Assembly (NCBI GenBank): GCA_019009955.1
Contig: CM032232.1
Coordinates: 139,263,001 to 139,327,000 of the forward strand
From: Riptortus pedestris
Lineage: Eukaryota > Arthropoda > Insecta > Hemiptera > Alydidae
Length of the DNA stretch: 64,000 nucleotides
Direction: 5' to 3'
Shown here: positions 1 to 12,539 of the stretch, piece by piece
Layout of the letters: each line of letters starts with the position of its first letter
How positions within the stretch are numbered: position 1 is the first letter of the stretch
Notes under the pieces: model-generated
Told to the model about the DNA's origin: nothing
What the model saw: only the letters and a program-made list of their open reading frames with translations
The model's database searches: none
Translations under genes and position numbers: made by a program

Positions 1-86
1 ATACCTCACCAAGGATGTTTTCGATAGCCTGAAGAACCTCAAGACCCCCTCCTTCGGCTCCACCCTCCTTGATGTCATTCAATCCG
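1..86 (+). CDS. Argk: Arginine kinase exon a (partial at window edge)
   Basis: Reads [20 protein letters not shown] and on to DVIQS from base 2, in the N-terminal helical domain. The donor is GTAAGT at 87, leaving one base (phase 1) that joins GT of the next exon to make Gly. The exon begins before the window. Confidence 0.95.
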
Positions 87-3000
87 GTAAGTTTCATTTG
101 GACTCTTATAAGAGAGAAATACAGGGTCTTTCAAAAAGAATGAACCGATTTCATTAAGCTATATCTTATTAACAGACAGTAATGCAAGATTGCAATAAAG
201 ACACATGTATTTAGCCGGTGTTGAAGTTGTATGGTGTCATCATCATCATCATCATGTTCCATTTCCAGCATCGCAGCAGAACATGTTCACCATGTGCAGC
301 AGAACATGGTTAAGTACCACAAAGCTTTGAAATCAGTTCATTCTTTTTGAACGACCCTGTAACTTTTAATAAATCTTTTATATCAGGCAGGTGAAAGAAG
401 CTTAAATAAATGTTTCTTTCATTCAGGTGAGCCGATGTTATCTGTTGTTCAGCAACTCATTTGTCCCTTGTATTCATTTAGAAACATATTACATTTCTCT
501 TAAACTACATTCATTTGTTATTGGCTAACTAATTAAAATAATATTTTTCCTACTTTTACATTTTTACATAATTCCATATTATAATAACACTTGACAAACA
601 TGGATTCAGTGTTGTTTATCCAGACCAGATGTATATGTCTGATGTGCATCTCTAACCGACTATCATATTACTAATCCACATGGTTCAAGTTGGGAATTTA
701 TATCTTATTAAAATTCAAATTTGTTGGTTCCTCTTCCATTGAAGATACACCTTTTTTAAAAAATAAAAAAAATGAAGCCAAAGTCCAATATATCCATGAA
801 TTGTAATGAAATTCACATTTGCTAATATTTTGTGAAAATTACTGAGGTCCACTTCTGCATTAAAATGGATTCAACTAACTAAAAATATTAATTTTTTTAA
901 TATTCAAAAAATTGTTTCAGCCAATGAGAGTCTTTAAAATATAAACTCAATGGTATACATGATATATTGTGATGATGTTTTTGCCAGTAAAGTTTTGCAT
1001 TTTGGATATTGGGCTTTTAGCTTAGCAATTTGTGTAACTTAACAAGCTCAATGTATTATCTTTTTCTTAAAAGAACTTTCAAGATTCTTGTTATTGTTTG
1101 AGGAAATGTATGAATGATATTCCTACTAAAAGTGCTTGTAAACATCAATCTCTGAAATAATTTTTTGGCCTGGGTCTGGATTTCACATTTATTACAGAAT
1201 CTAGCGGGAAGAAACATTCTCCTGGCATTTTATCTAAGATCTAAGCTTGAATTTTAATATTATTAGTTTTAAAATGCTACAGCTCAATTAGTCCTGCATC
1301 CCCTAAATGCTTGTCAGACAAGCAGCTGCTTGACAAACTGGCAAAGAGTAGAAGGTCAGTAGGAACTTTGGCACACACTAGTCAATCTAATCTTGAATGA
1401 AATATATCTCATCTGTATCGAATAAACATTTTCAGGGACTTCTCTAAGCTAAGCTTTCCTTTGAGTTATTTACATAACGTATATTTAATTGTGTAGTAAT
1501 GTCATTACATAATACATAATTATTTGTATGCTGGTGAATTTAATGCTACTACTTGCTTATAATTTAGGGATGCAAGATAAGTCCTAAGGATGGGCTCCTA
1601 AGCCTAGAACCAAGAAATATTTCATATTGTGTATTTATGTATACAAATATAAGCAAACATGCCCAATTCTAACAAATTCAAGAAAAATAGGTCAAACATT
1701 TTCAGACAGATGTATTGTATTGATTGTACTCAGTAGGTTTAGTATAGGACGTGTTTTGTTTTGCCAAAATCTGACATATGCCAGCCCTAGAAACTATACT
1801 AGAGTATAAATCTGGGGGGGGGGATCTATTTGCACAACCCCTCCTCACTAGTATTACTAGTACTAGAATTTCCAAATAATTAATGTACATATATATTGTA
1901 CAATAATATTTTTTTACTTTGGCTGAATGTATATGTTTATCTTTGAAATGGTTAATTAGTACTTATTATATGCAGTTTTATATCAGTATAAGTGAAAGAA
2001 AATCACCTAAAATTACAATAATAAAGTGGCATTTCTCTTCTGGGTAAAATATTTTTTAAATTAAATTAAACATGACTTTATATTAATTGACAACCTCAAC
2101 CCTCATAAGGTCAAACTCTAGATTTTCTTGAAACAAGTATTCCCAAGTCAAACAAAGTTGTTCTTTAAAATCTCCAAATCAAATATGTTGTGAAATTTAT
2201 ATTAACCAATTAGTCATAAAATTATGAAACTTCAAATTCATTTCTCTTATAATTGGTGCATTATCTATCTCATTTTTGTGTCCGGGTTACTACCATGGAC
2301 AGGATGGGAGTAATAATTTTATTTGATGAGTATCAGATTTTTGTATCAGTATTTCATATTGCTCTGGAAAACAACCCCTCTTCTATCAGACTGTAACACA
2401 AGTAATATTAGTTTGCCTCAAATATTGTATGTTTATTGTAAAATGGAAATTGTATTTGTTTTTAAAGATTTACTTATTTCTTTTCTTTGCATTTTAACAA
2501 TTTCATAAACAGATTGTACAGTCATAAAGCGTTTTGTCCTATTTTAAAATTATCTTTTAGTCCCTTTTTATTTTGCCGAGGCACTGACCTTTCGAGGACA
2601 TTTTTGCCCTTTAAATACCTCGGAAAGATCAAAGGCTTCCACATGACCTTATCATTCTTACTGAAGAGTTTTTATTTCGTGACCCCTGTTGTTGGTTTAA
2701 AAAAATAGTTTATAGAGTCCTTGGGTCACCTACCCTGAACATTTAATTACTGTATGAGTCTTGATAATAATTCATTTGATCATCATTATCTTATTATCCA
2801 TTTATTGATTTCCGCTTTCAACCAAAATTAGATTAGACAAATATATCACGATGCTTTGGCTGGCTGCATGGGCTTGAAGACTTTTAAGACTTAGTACTTT
2901 TGGAGATAATAAAGCAAAACTTGCTTCTAAATGACCTAGACCTGACAGTAATTTAATCTTCACCAGACTTGTGAAAACTAATACAGTAGTGTGGTGCATT

Positions 3001-5684
3001 GGGCTTGGGGCAACACAGACTGGTACCACTCCGGCAGCAAACTAAGACAGATTAAATACACGATTAAAGCATGGGCATATGAACACTTTACATGAAAAGA
3101 ACGAGTTGCAATAACTAGACTACATATAGGACATAGAGCAAATATTTTATGCCACATCCTGACAGACCATTATGTCAACGTTTTTAATATTTTCTTGATT
3201 TCTATTATTTACAAATTTTGATTTTGTTAAATTCTTCTCTTTCCTTTTTTATTTTTTTGTTTTTCAATTACTAATGCCGTTTATAACAGTTGACAGAAGC
3301 AGGCCTGTGAAAGACTAGATTGCCAATGTTGCATTACTCTATTAAATATGTGAAGATTACAAACTCCACATCGGTTGGATTTTCCCCTGATGTAGATTTT
3401 AGACCAGTTTTCTTAGAATAAACCTTCTCAAAATAATAATAAATAAAGAAACTTAGTATGGTGGACAGAAAAATCGTTATCGCTATAACCCTCAAAAATT
3501 AATTGAAAAAGAATAATATAATATTTTTTTGTGATTAAGCGATGATAACCGACCAAACTGACCACCATAACAAGCCGGACATTAATAAAGGAAATATATC
3601 AGCTGATATCGATGATATTTTGGTACTAAATAATCTGAACGTTCAGAAAACAAATGCCGAGAAATTGAGAAAATATCTAATCTCAGCTACAGAATTGAAA
3701 GATCTTTAGAAATTAGAACCAGCCTTAGTTACTGCCATTGTTATTCTACAAACGGACTTGTGCCTAAAAATACAGTCAAAAGTACTAAATATTTAAATTT
3801 ATTTGAAGAGATAGTTGGGCAATCTCAAAAATCGATATTGTTAAATACTGCCAGGATAGTAAGGAAATTCCTGAAAACTCAATAAAGTGATCCTTTTTAC
3901 AGTTTGGATAAATATTTTCCCAGTAAAAAGATATACAGGAAACTGAAAATAAACCCCCCAATAATAAGTAAATAAATAGATTGATTATATGAATCTGTTT
4001 TTTGATTATAGGTCTTGAGAACCACGACTCAGGAGTTGGTATCTACGCTCCTGATGCTGAGGCTTACACCGTCTTTGCTGACCTGTTCGACCCCATCATT
4101 GAAGACTACCATGGTGGATTTAAGAAGACTGATGCCCACCCCGCTAAGGACTGGGGTGATGTTGATACCTTTGGCAACCTTGACCCTGCTGTAAGTACTC
4201 AAGAAAGAATTAAACCTACAACTATTATTTTCTGAGAATAATATGAATTTTCATCCAATAATCCAAGATGTCCTGGTTTAATTTTGTGTGTCTATGTGGA
4301 AAAGGGTTGGTCTTTTGAATGATCTATTTATGGAAATAAAGCATTTTCCATTAAATTATTTTTAAAATTCCCTTCAATAAATACTGTATTTTATTTCCAA
4401 GATTTAAATTTTTTTATAATTTCATTAATATGTTTACATTAAATCTTTATAGTTATTGAATATTCCCTTTATTATTTTACTCGATTATATTTTCTGAGTT
4501 ATATTGGCAAATATTTTACAATCAATTCTCTTTCGAAATAAATAAATGATGAGAATGAATAAATATGCTTTGAAAGTTTATGTTCCGCATAGCTCTGACT
4601 CATTTAATTGTCAATACTCTAAACCGTCATTGTGAGTTCAAGACTAAAAGTAAGAATGTAAACAAAATTTTTTCAACTAAAATAAGTCATTGTGCCATAA
4701 TACAATGACTCCTTTATTACAATACACAATTGTATGCCACTCATTTATTTTGCTCACACACTAGCTAGAAGTTTACAAATATTAACTTACCACTTCTTGA
4801 ATGATTGATTTTCCATGACTCTATTTGTAACTGAAAATATAAATTAGAATATCATGTAACATGACTCAAGATAATTTTAAAAAATGTGACTATATTTTTC
4901 TAAAGCTACTACAATCACCTATATGTTTCCTTCTACTATTACCTGCAATTCGATACTCATTTGAAATTCAAGCTTTAGAATCAGATCCAATATGCATTAA
5001 CCCCCATTATCAGTCTTTACATAAATTTTCACCTATTAGACATCATCCCAAGATTTAAGTACAAAAATCTATTGCCTTTGTTTTATAAAAAAAAAAAGTT
5101 TCATTGTATAGTTTGTTTCGTTTTATCAGATACACGATTCTGGTGGGGTTTCTATTGTCAGATAATTTCCAAAAATTCCAAGTGTTACCTTAACAATAAG
5201 GATGTGTCATATTTTTCTTCATTTCCCCTGAAAATCTGCGGAAACTTTCCGAACAACCCATTAGTTTTATTATCCATCTCCTTTATAAATATAAAATAAA
5301 TTGTATTCATTGCAGGGTGAGTACATCATCTCTACCAGAGTAAGGTGCGGAAGGTCGATGCAGGGTTACCCATTCAACCCCTGCCTGACCGAGGCCCAGT
5401 ACAAGGAGATGGAAGAGAAGGTCTCCAGCACCCTGTCTGGCCTTTCCGGAGAGCTCAAGGGTACCTACTACCCACTCACTGGCATGACCAAGGAAACACA
5501 GCAGCAGCTCATTGATGACCACTTCCTCTTCAAGGAGGGTGACAGGTTCCTCCAGGTACAAACTAACATGCATTTACTATTATATTCAAACAGGAATATG
5601 TTGTACTAGTCTGTACTCCAGCCACTTTGGTTGGTAGAGCACATAACGGCAAAGACCAGATTTGTGTCTCAGCGAAAAAAATAA

Positions 5685-5741
<57 letters not shown>

Positions 5742-8566
5742 GTGTTTGAAACCATAAAAGTCCACCACCTAAGTGCTTTGTAAACTAAGCAGATTTTCCA
5801 TGCACTGGATTATGATTCGCTGATGATCTAATCTCACAATTGATTCTCTATTTCTTCCACATAAGAAGCCTGTGTAAACAGGGATTAAAAGTCCATTAGA
5901 CTTGAGATTAGTAACTGAGGAACTTAATATCAAAATCAGATAAATAGAAGTGGGCGTACAAAAGGCTGGAAATAAAGAAAATGCTAATTACTCCATTAAT
6001 ATTCAAGTCAGAAAAAAGCATGAATAAAACAATAGTTTTAGAAAATTAAAATTCCAACATTGGTTAAATAGAATTTTTCGATCTGATTCATATTGACTGA
6101 GATATTTAGAATTTTAAATTGAAAACATCCGTTTTAAGTGGTATAGCAAGATGGCTGCATAGAATTAAGAATTCAGTGATAATAAATAAGAGATGCTCCA
6201 AATAAAGGAATTAATGTTTTAGTTTCCATTACTGGATTTTCAATCTAATCCTAAACCCAATAAAATGGTAAATTTAAAAACTTTGGATAGATTGAATTTT
6301 ATTGTTACATTAATTTGTCTTTGTTTCCGTGGTAAAACACTTTCATTTCATTATGTCAATAAAGGCCTACACATTTATATTTTAATATAGTTGAAATATT
6401 TCTGTACGGGCAGTAAAGTAAACAAAAAAAAACACAGTTAAGTACGTCCTTTAAAAATATTTAACTTCAAATTTATTTGAATTATTAACTTCCCTAAATA
6501 AAGATGGTCACAGTTTGATACTTTCCTTCCATATAGAAGTCGTTAACATTTTAATATTAGTTTCGATTATAACCAATTAAACTTATTTTAAGTTGTGAAA
6601 ATGGTTAATTGGAGTTCTAATATATTTTATTTTTATGTTTTAGGCAGCCAATGCCTGCCGATTCTGGCCCACTGGGCGTGGTATCTACCACAATGACAAC
6701 AAAACCTTCCTTGTCTGGTGTAATGAGGAAGATCACCTTAGGCTTATCTCCATGCAGATGGGTGGTGACCTTGGACAGGTAAATATTAGAATTATTATCA
6801 GAGGCCGAACAAGTTGAATGACTTGCGCAAGTTCTATTTTAACTTAGGGTTGAAATGGGGGCATTTATCAATAAGACTATAATGAAATACACTTTTCAAT
6901 TATAGAATATTATGAATTATTAAAAGTATATATTTCTGGGAGAAGCCATATCTATTTCAACCTATCAACTACATGTTTCACAGGTAGTTTGTAAAATACT
7001 AATGTAAGGTCATATTATTTTTTTCTTTAAAACCTTTTCATCGAAATGATTGAAGTTATAAAAGCACTTATGAATAAATAAAGATTTGAAATTGTTTTTG
7101 ATTTAATTTTTACATTTATTATAAATAATTAGCTGCTGTATTTACTTTTAATTACATCGGCCCGAAACCATTTACTGATTTTTTTATTTTATTTACTATG
7201 TCTATGCATTTTTACCTTCTGAAAATAAAGAAAATATTTTAAAAAATTCATCACATTGGACCAGATGCATTAGAAATACAAAAAGTTTTCAGGGCCTTTT
7301 TTGTTAATCGTGAAAAGAGCTATATGATGCATTGAAACAGAGACATTGCTTATCACTTTCAAATGGAAAAAATTTAAATGAAGTATAACCAAAGTTGTTG
7401 TTTATTTTATTCCATTGGTATACGAGGAAACCATGTGCTGTCCATATCTGATTTTTCTCTGCTATGCTTTTGTATTTTAAACTCCAAACACTTTGTTAAA
7501 ATAAAAATGAAATGACTAAAAAAAATTCAATTATCGCCAAAAAATAAATAAATTGCTTCTTTGCTTCATATTTTAAGAATGAAATTTTATTCTGTTTATA
7601 GGTGTACAGGCGGCTGGTGACAGCTGTGAATGAGATTGAGAAGAGGGTGCCATTCTCTCACAATGATAGGCTTGGATTCCTCACTTTCTGCCCAACCAAC
7701 CTTGGAACAACTGTCCGAGCATCTGTACACATCAAGGTGCCCAAGCTTGCCGCAAACAAGGAAAAGCTCGAGGAGGTTGCTGCACGATTCAACCTCCAGG
7801 TTAGACTGAAATTTAAATCTGCAATAAAATATTGTAGTGAAATTAGTGAACAGTTATTAAAAGCCTTTAGCTTTCAGTAATTTTAAGATTTTCCATGGTT
7901 ACTACCCCATCTAGAATGTAATATTCTCTAACCTATAATAATCCAGTTATATGATGTTCTCATTTCTCCAATTTTAAAGTTTTTTGTTTTGTAAATTTTA
8001 AGTATTTTTTCTTTTTAAATGATACTAGCAATAATTAGAAATATAAATTTCATGACAGGTACAAAATCTGTCTTATAAGCCCTCACTGCAGTAGGAAAAT
8101 TATTTCACCATGCATCTTTATATATTATAGAGATTAATAATGCATATTTGCTTGTGATTTTGCAAGCTCAGATTTACAAATTCTAAAGCCTGAAATTTTA
8201 CTTTCGTAGGAATATTAATTAGATATCTGGTCAGCTTTTCACTATTCTTAATATAAAATGCGCTAACTATTTCTTATTTTGTTAAGTGAAAGAGCCCCTT
8301 AGAAACCATTTTTTTATAATTGCTGCAGTTCTACTATAAATAATTCTTCATATATTAAAAGGAATAACTCTAGCCTGTTATCTTAACTAACATGAGTTTT
8401 CTCCTTTGCCATACAGGTCCGTGGAACTCGAGGTGAGCACACAGAAGCTGAGGGAGGAGTCTACGACATCTCAAACAAGAGGAGGATGGGTCTTACTGAA
8501 TTCCAGGCCGTCAAGGAGATGAACGACGGAATTGCTGAAATCATTAAGATTGAGAAGGAGCTTTAA
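1..8566 (+). CDS. Argk: Arginine kinase, 3' six exons (5' end outside window)
   Basis: Phosphagen kinase that transfers phosphate between ATP and arginine in the cytosol, buffering ATP in arthropod muscle and nerve. Exons 1..86, 4012..4190, 5316..5555, 6644..6778, 7602..7799 and 8417..8566 join in one frame, all with GT-AG introns, giving about 328 residues against roughly 355 for the family, so only the N-terminal ~27 residues are missing. Visible family hallmarks are the guanidino-specificity loop [11 protein letters not shown], the nucleotide-binding arginines of STRVRCGRS, the NEEDHLR motif with its catalytic glutamate, the active-site cysteine in [15 protein letters not shown], and [11 protein letters not shown] with the late arginine and glutamate. 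The C-terminus IEKEL ends at TAA 8564-8566. Exons are GC-richer than the AT-rich introns. No frameshift or missing key residue was found. Identification is very secure. Confidence 0.97.
87..4011 (+). other. Arginine kinase intron with a MITE and unexplained degraded ORF
   Basis: A 3.9-kb AT-rich intron. It holds a short TIR element at 122-359. A 3541-3890 stretch reads with coding-like composition from ATG at 3541 (starts [11 protein letters not shown]) until a stop after 56 codons, then continues in broken frames. The rest shows no gene-like feature on either strand. Confidence 0.7.
122..359. mobile_element. Tc1/mariner-type MITE with TA target duplication
   Basis: A 238-bp element whose ends begin CAGGGTC. 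About 31 bp of inverted repeat match: left CAGGGTCTTTCAAAAAGAAT then GAACCGATTTCA, right the same with few differences. It is flanked by TA at 120-121 and 360-361. There is no coding capacity. A short CATCAT run lies inside. TIR plus TA duplication is the hallmark of nonautonomous Tc1/mariner elements; the exact family is not identified. Confidence 0.75.
4012..4190 (+). CDS. Argk: Arginine kinase exon b
   Basis: Acceptor ..ATTATAG at 4011, donor GTAAGT at 4191. Encodes [14 protein letters not shown] through NLDPA, which contains the substrate-specificity loop residues Ser-Gly-Val and Tyr. It is 179 bases: two bases complete the split Gly codon, then 59 codons, ending in phase 0. Confidence 0.96.
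4191..5315 (+). other. Arginine kinase intron, no recognised element
   Basis: 1.1-kb AT-rich intron. The open frames in it (for example 4861-5058) have no recognisable motif and AT-driven composition. Nothing else was seen. Confidence 0.7.
5316..5555 (+). CDS. Argk: Arginine kinase exon c
   Basis: Acceptor TTGCAG, donor GTACAA; 80 codons, phase 0 at both ends. Encodes [17 protein letters not shown], with the ADP-phosphate-binding arginines, through FKEGDRFLQ. Confidence 0.96.
5690..5734. repeat. (TA)n microsatellite
   Basis: About 22 uninterrupted TA units in an arginine kinase intron; likely length-polymorphic. Confidence 0.95.
5770..6140 (+). mobile_element. Old copy of HINE-like AGCAGATTTCCC family
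   Basis: Begins GTGCTTTGTAAACTAAGCAG, matching the family's 5' end CTGCGTAAACTAAGCAG. It then keeps the older-subfamily internal signature (TCTCACAATTGATTCTCTA, GTGTAAACAGGGATTAAAAG, TTAATATTCAAGTCAGA) and the TTTTTCGATC...GAGATATTTAGAATTTT block. The 3' palindrome is not recognisable. Strong divergence shows an old insertion. Confidence 0.6.
6644..6778 (+). CDS. Argk: Arginine kinase exon d
   Basis: Acceptor TTTTAG, donor GTAAAT; 45 codons in phase 0. Encodes [18 protein letters not shown] and [14 protein letters not shown]; the NEEDHLR glutamate is one of the two catalytic carboxylates known in the family. Too short to show as a long open frame by itself. Confidence 0.96.
6779..7601 (+). 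other. Arginine kinase intron, no recognised element
   Basis: 0.8-kb AT-rich intron; no open frame, repeat or structured element could be supported. Confidence 0.7.
7602..7799 (+). CDS. Argk: Arginine kinase exon e
   Basis: Acceptor TTATAG, donor GTTAGA; 66 codons, phase 0. Carries the active-site Cys in [10 protein letters not shown], followed by [12 protein letters not shown], whose Arg contacts nucleotide phosphates in the family. Confidence 0.97.
7800..8416 (+). other. Arginine kinase intron, no recognised element
   Basis: 0.6-kb AT-rich intron. Exon e reads through the donor for about 27 codons, which is not coding. Nothing else was seen. Confidence 0.7.
8417..8566 (+). CDS. Argk: Arginine kinase terminal exon f
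   Basis: Acceptor ATACAG; 49 codons plus TAA. Encodes [20 protein letters not shown] through [13 protein letters not shown] holds the second catalytic glutamate in the flexible loop that closes over substrates. Confidence 0.97.
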   Translation, partial: VRGTRGEHTEAEGGVYDISNKRRMGLTEFQAVKEMNDGIAEIIKIEKEL

Positions 8567-8780
8567 GCTCACATTTCTTTTTTTTTATATATAACTGCCA
8601 CAAGACTCACTGGAAATACCAAAAACACCCTCCCCACTATTTTCCCATTCCCATTTCTCAAGAACACACAATAACTTATTTATCCTCTATTAGAGTTACT
8701 AAGCTAATTCATTAAAAGAAAAACCAAAAAAAGAGGAAAATTGAAAACAAAAATAAAGAAAAAAAAGACAAATGTTACAA
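8567..8780 (+). other. Arginine kinase 3' UTR with candidate poly(A) signal
   Basis: AT-rich untranslated sequence follows the stop. An AATAAA hexamer lies at 8752-8757 inside an A-rich tract, about 190 bases after the stop, and is the first good poly(A) signal. The exact cleavage site cannot be read from sequence. Confidence 0.5.
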
Positions 8781-9986
8781 TTAAAATGTGTGTTTATTAG
8801 AATTCCTATGTCCAGCTACATAATTGTTATATTTATTAGTCGACACACTAGTCATAGCTAATCGCTTACTATTTGGTCATGCCTACCAGTCACTCTCATG
8901 TAACCTGTGTCATCTATGTTGTTCTTATTGACAACATTGATAGTACAGCAAGGGGGAAATGTTCTAATTACATTTATTACTCTATTATATATAATATATA
9001 AGAAGTAATTAAAAAAATAAAATTAATAATGTTAAATACAGCAACTTGTTTGCAAAAATAGTTGTTTCTGTTTTGATCCTTTTTTATATTTTCCTATAAA
9101 TGAGAAGAAATTCATCAGTGCAAAGGGCACTAAGAAATTTTGCAATATAAGCTGCTTTTTAATTTGAACATTGTGAAAGTTTGCAAGTATTTGATCATTA
9201 ACAAATTAAAACTTCTATATACTATCCTTGGGGTACTTGATCCCTGCGGCTTTAAACTGTTCTCATCAGTGAAAATGATGCTGAAAGGTAATCGATTTTC
9301 CATTGATCAGGACTTAAGACAAAATGTTTTACTCCCAGGGCTGCTTATATTCATTTTTTTTTATCCTGGGAAGTTCAGTGAATTTGAGAGAAATTATTTG
9401 GAAAAAAAAAATTAAATAACTAAAGCTTTATTGCAAAATTCTCTAGTATCCTTTGTACACAAGACTTAATACACCAGCTTTTTGTTACAAATGATATGAA
9501 TGGTTAAGGAGTGTAAAACACTTTAATATGGCCACTGCATAATAAAAACTACAGATGCTCCAGAACCATTTGGACTGAGGAAGTTCTAAATGTGGTAGGT
9601 GAAAGTAAAAGTACATTTATAACTAGGAAAAAGGAAAGAAAAAAGATTCTTTGGCATATCCTGACACCCACCTTTATTTATTAAAACATATATGGTAAGG
9701 TAATTGGGAAAGCAAAACCCATTTTTTATGAGATACAAAACTCCTCATTGTTACAATACCTATGGTAATTGTAAAGTGTTGCTTCAAAGAATCCAGTGGC
9801 AGCAACTATATAGTGCAACCATTAAATTTGTATGACAGCTATAAGAAGTTCATCTTGTAGGGGCTGCATGAACAGCACATTTCCCCAAACGTTGGATATA
9901 AGGTGAACTCATCTGACCTTATATTTTCCATTTCTAAGTAAAAGTCCAATGAGTAAAAGGTGTGGGTTTACTGAAGGCTAAAAAGT

Positions 9987-10229
9987 AAAGTCACACAGGG
10001 GCTGCGTAAATTAAGCAGATTTCCTATGTGCGTCACGTATTTACATTTATCTCGACGTAAAAGTTCAATGAGAACAATATTTGGTAATTAGTATCAAATA
10101 AAGTGCTTCATAATATAACAGCTTATTGTTAATATGACATAGTAGGAGTTTACTGAAGTTTTAATGAACTTGATCTTTTTTTAGTACAACCTCAATAGTG
10201 GATTTCCTCTAAGGAAAATCTGCTAATAA
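9987..10229 (+). mobile_element. HINE-like element copy, internally deleted
   Basis: Starts AAAGTCACACAGGGGCTGCG with TTAAGCAGATTTCC, carries the internal ACAATATTTGG and GAGTTTACTGAAG signatures, and ends in CCTCAATAGTGGATTTCC with AAATCTGCTAA. Only about 240 bp against 600-920 bp for fuller copies. A further 5'-end-like fragment (GTAGGGGCTGCATGAACAG) sits at about 9856. Confidence 0.65.
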
Positions 10230-10252
10230 AATGAATGTTTATATTATAGTTC

Positions 10253-10449
10253 AGGGGCTCAGATTAGGCATGTGAATTGAAGCATTGGATTCCCTTCCCA
10301 CCTGGGCAAAAAAGGAATTTATTTAGTGACCAACTCACTAAATCAAATTCTTGGTCACGCCTTGGCCAGAAAAGCAGTATAACCTGCAGATAACCCGTCC
10401 CAATTAGCCATAGTTGCAAAAAGTGGCCGTTAATAAATAATAATAATTT
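10253..10449 (+). mobile_element. tRNA-like SINE copy
   Basis: Member of a recurring ~200-bp repeat starting AGGGGCTCAG. It has a core around GGAATTTATTTAGTGAC and ACTCACTAAA, then AACCTGCAGATAACCCGTCC, CAATTAGCCATAG, and a (TAA)n tail. Better copies carry a Pol III B-box-like GAGTTCGATTCC; here that part is eroded. Confidence 0.7.
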
Positions 10450-11245
10450 TGTAGTTCAAAAGTCTTACATAAAATGATTTATGGGTTGAATTTATATACA
10501 GGATCTTAATATTCCAATTAATTCAAATGCTAAAAGAAATATCCAAAATAAAGAACACTTTCGGGAAGGAGAGTAAGAGACAGTGCATCAATGAAATCAA
10601 TTTAGAATGAAGCTGGGCAGGGAGCCAGCAGGAGCTTCAGCAGTATTAAGGCAGAGATAAAGACTAGTCCCTTCTAACAACTGATCTAGAGTAATTATTT
10701 TATATTCTTTAAACGCTCCACCTTCCATGGAAATGAATGTAACATATACATTCATCTTGTATATTATAAAAAAAAAAATCAATAAAAAAAATAAGAACAA
10801 TTTAAGTAACCTTGCTTGTTATTATTAATAAATATGTACCATTGCAGGCCTTGACAAAGATAATAAATTTTACCAAAACATTTACAGGCTATCTTTTCAT
10901 TTCAACCTAAGTGGCCAACACATACATAAGATAAGAATAATTAAATAAAATAGTTCTTGTAAGAAAAACCTTGTCTGTTATATTTATGGTGTGTGATAAG
11001 GTTAGCAATTGAGATTTCTTCCTTTTCTTTAATCATCAAGTTTTCTGATCCGTTCTGAATACTATTAGGATAATGTATACTTGTGCAAATCACACTGTCT
11101 TTATTTTATGGGAAATTAGTTATTAAAATTATGCTCAAGACATAAGCTTTAAACAATTTCTTCAAAAATGTGCATTAATTCTACCTAAATCCATTTGTCT
11201 TAAACCAAACTTAAATAATAAATTTGGTTAATGAAAAATGGAAAA

Positions 11246-11282
11246 TTTACATGAAACTCTTAAATAATGAGTTTCATGTAAA
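11246..11282. repeat. Perfect 14-bp-arm hairpin
   Basis: TTTACATGAAACTC and its exact reverse complement separated by nine AT-rich bases. No function is inferred. Confidence 0.7.
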
Positions 11283-11564
11283 ACTATTGATTCTTAATTG
11301 TTAAAATTGGTCCAGGAGGAGGGGGTTTCGAGAAGGGGGTACAATAAAAAAAATCCAAATATATCATTTAGTGCGAGTTGAATAAAAAAAAAAGTTAAAT
11401 CATATAGAAAAATCAATCTTTTTAAAAATTAATTTTGTGCTGTTGTCATATTTTCATACATATGTTTTTGTGTTGCTCTTATATGAACAGTTGTATCTTT
11501 TTTCAGCCTTCAGTAAACTCCCATCTTACATTAGCAATATATTACAAAATGTCCTATTTCAAGC

Positions 11565-11702
11565 TTAAATGTTCTATTCCCACATGAGCACTAAATAAAA
11601 TTCTTAGTCCCAGCCTGCCAAGAACAGAGTGGTAATCTGTGGATTACCTATCCTAATTACCTATAGAACCATAAAAGCAGTTGTTAATAAATAAAAACAA
11701 TT
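11565..11702 (+). mobile_element. 5'-truncated tRNA-like SINE copy
   Basis: Matches the 3' half of the same SINE: CACTAAATAAAATTCTTAGT, GGTAATCTGTGGATTACC, CCTAATTACC, ending TTAATAAATAAAAAC. The tRNA-like head is lost. Confidence 0.6.
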
Positions 11703-12539
11703 TTAAACGAAGCACAGCAAAACATTTTTTTTTAAATTTAATAGAACTAAAATGTGTGGTGCCCACATTAGATTTTTAATGTGTTAAAATTAACAGAGGA
11801 TTGTGCCATTCCAGGATAAATGGAATTAAAATCTCTAAGATGCATGAGTTTTGCCAATTGTGTCACATTGTTCTATATTGAGTTACATTGGTTTGTGTAC
11901 TATTTATGTTAGATATTGCATTGTATGAAGTTTGTTTTTAATATGGCTTTGTATAGTTTTCAAGAGTTAAAATAATATGTTTAAAGGCCAATTCATGTTT
12001 TTTTTTGTTTTTTTTATCAAACTATATTACTAGTACAAAGAAATGCCTGAACTTTGAATACTTAAATCACTGTACTTATTACAGTTTTTCTTTTATGCAA
12101 TAGTATGGTATATATGAAACAAATATCATGGTGCAAGCTTTCAAGAAGAATTAAAGAAAGGCCAGAAAAATAATCAGAAATATTTTTCCTAAAAAATAAA
12201 ATTTCAGAAAAAATTATCCTGACCAAAAACTTAATTCAGTCATTTGGCCTTTAATCTTCTATCCGCTACATATGCTATATCACAGATGTCAAAGTCAATT
12301 TCTTTACAAAAAATATAGAGGATTGTTAGAAAATGTACTAAGGAAGTTTTAAACTCTATGCTGTATTTGCACCAAAATATTAGACGTTTGACTTTATTTC
12401 AAGTACCATGGGAGGCATTCTCCCAACAATTACATGTATGTGCAACAATTCAGAAATAAAAATCTTGTGTGCACTGCTTACAAGGAATGATCCAAGAAAT
12501 AAAGCATTGCTTAAAAGGTCCAGATGTGTGTGAGGAACT

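Larger units (their letters stand above)
5556..6643 (+). other. Arginine kinase intron with (TA)n tract and old repeat copy
   Basis: Contains a (TA)n microsatellite at 5690-5734 and, just after it, an old copy of the AGCAGATTTCCC repeat family (about 5770-6140). A tRNA A-box-like stretch (GGTTGGTAGAGC near 5628) precedes the microsatellite, but no B box or cloverleaf was found. Confidence 0.6.

Noticed and set aside
5307..5573. Minus-strand 88-codon frame over arginine kinase exon c
   Set aside because: Antisense to a conserved kinase exon; no domain of its own.
5620..5670. tRNA A-box-like GGTTGGTAGAGC
   Set aside because: No B box at the right distance and no cloverleaf; not called as tRNA.
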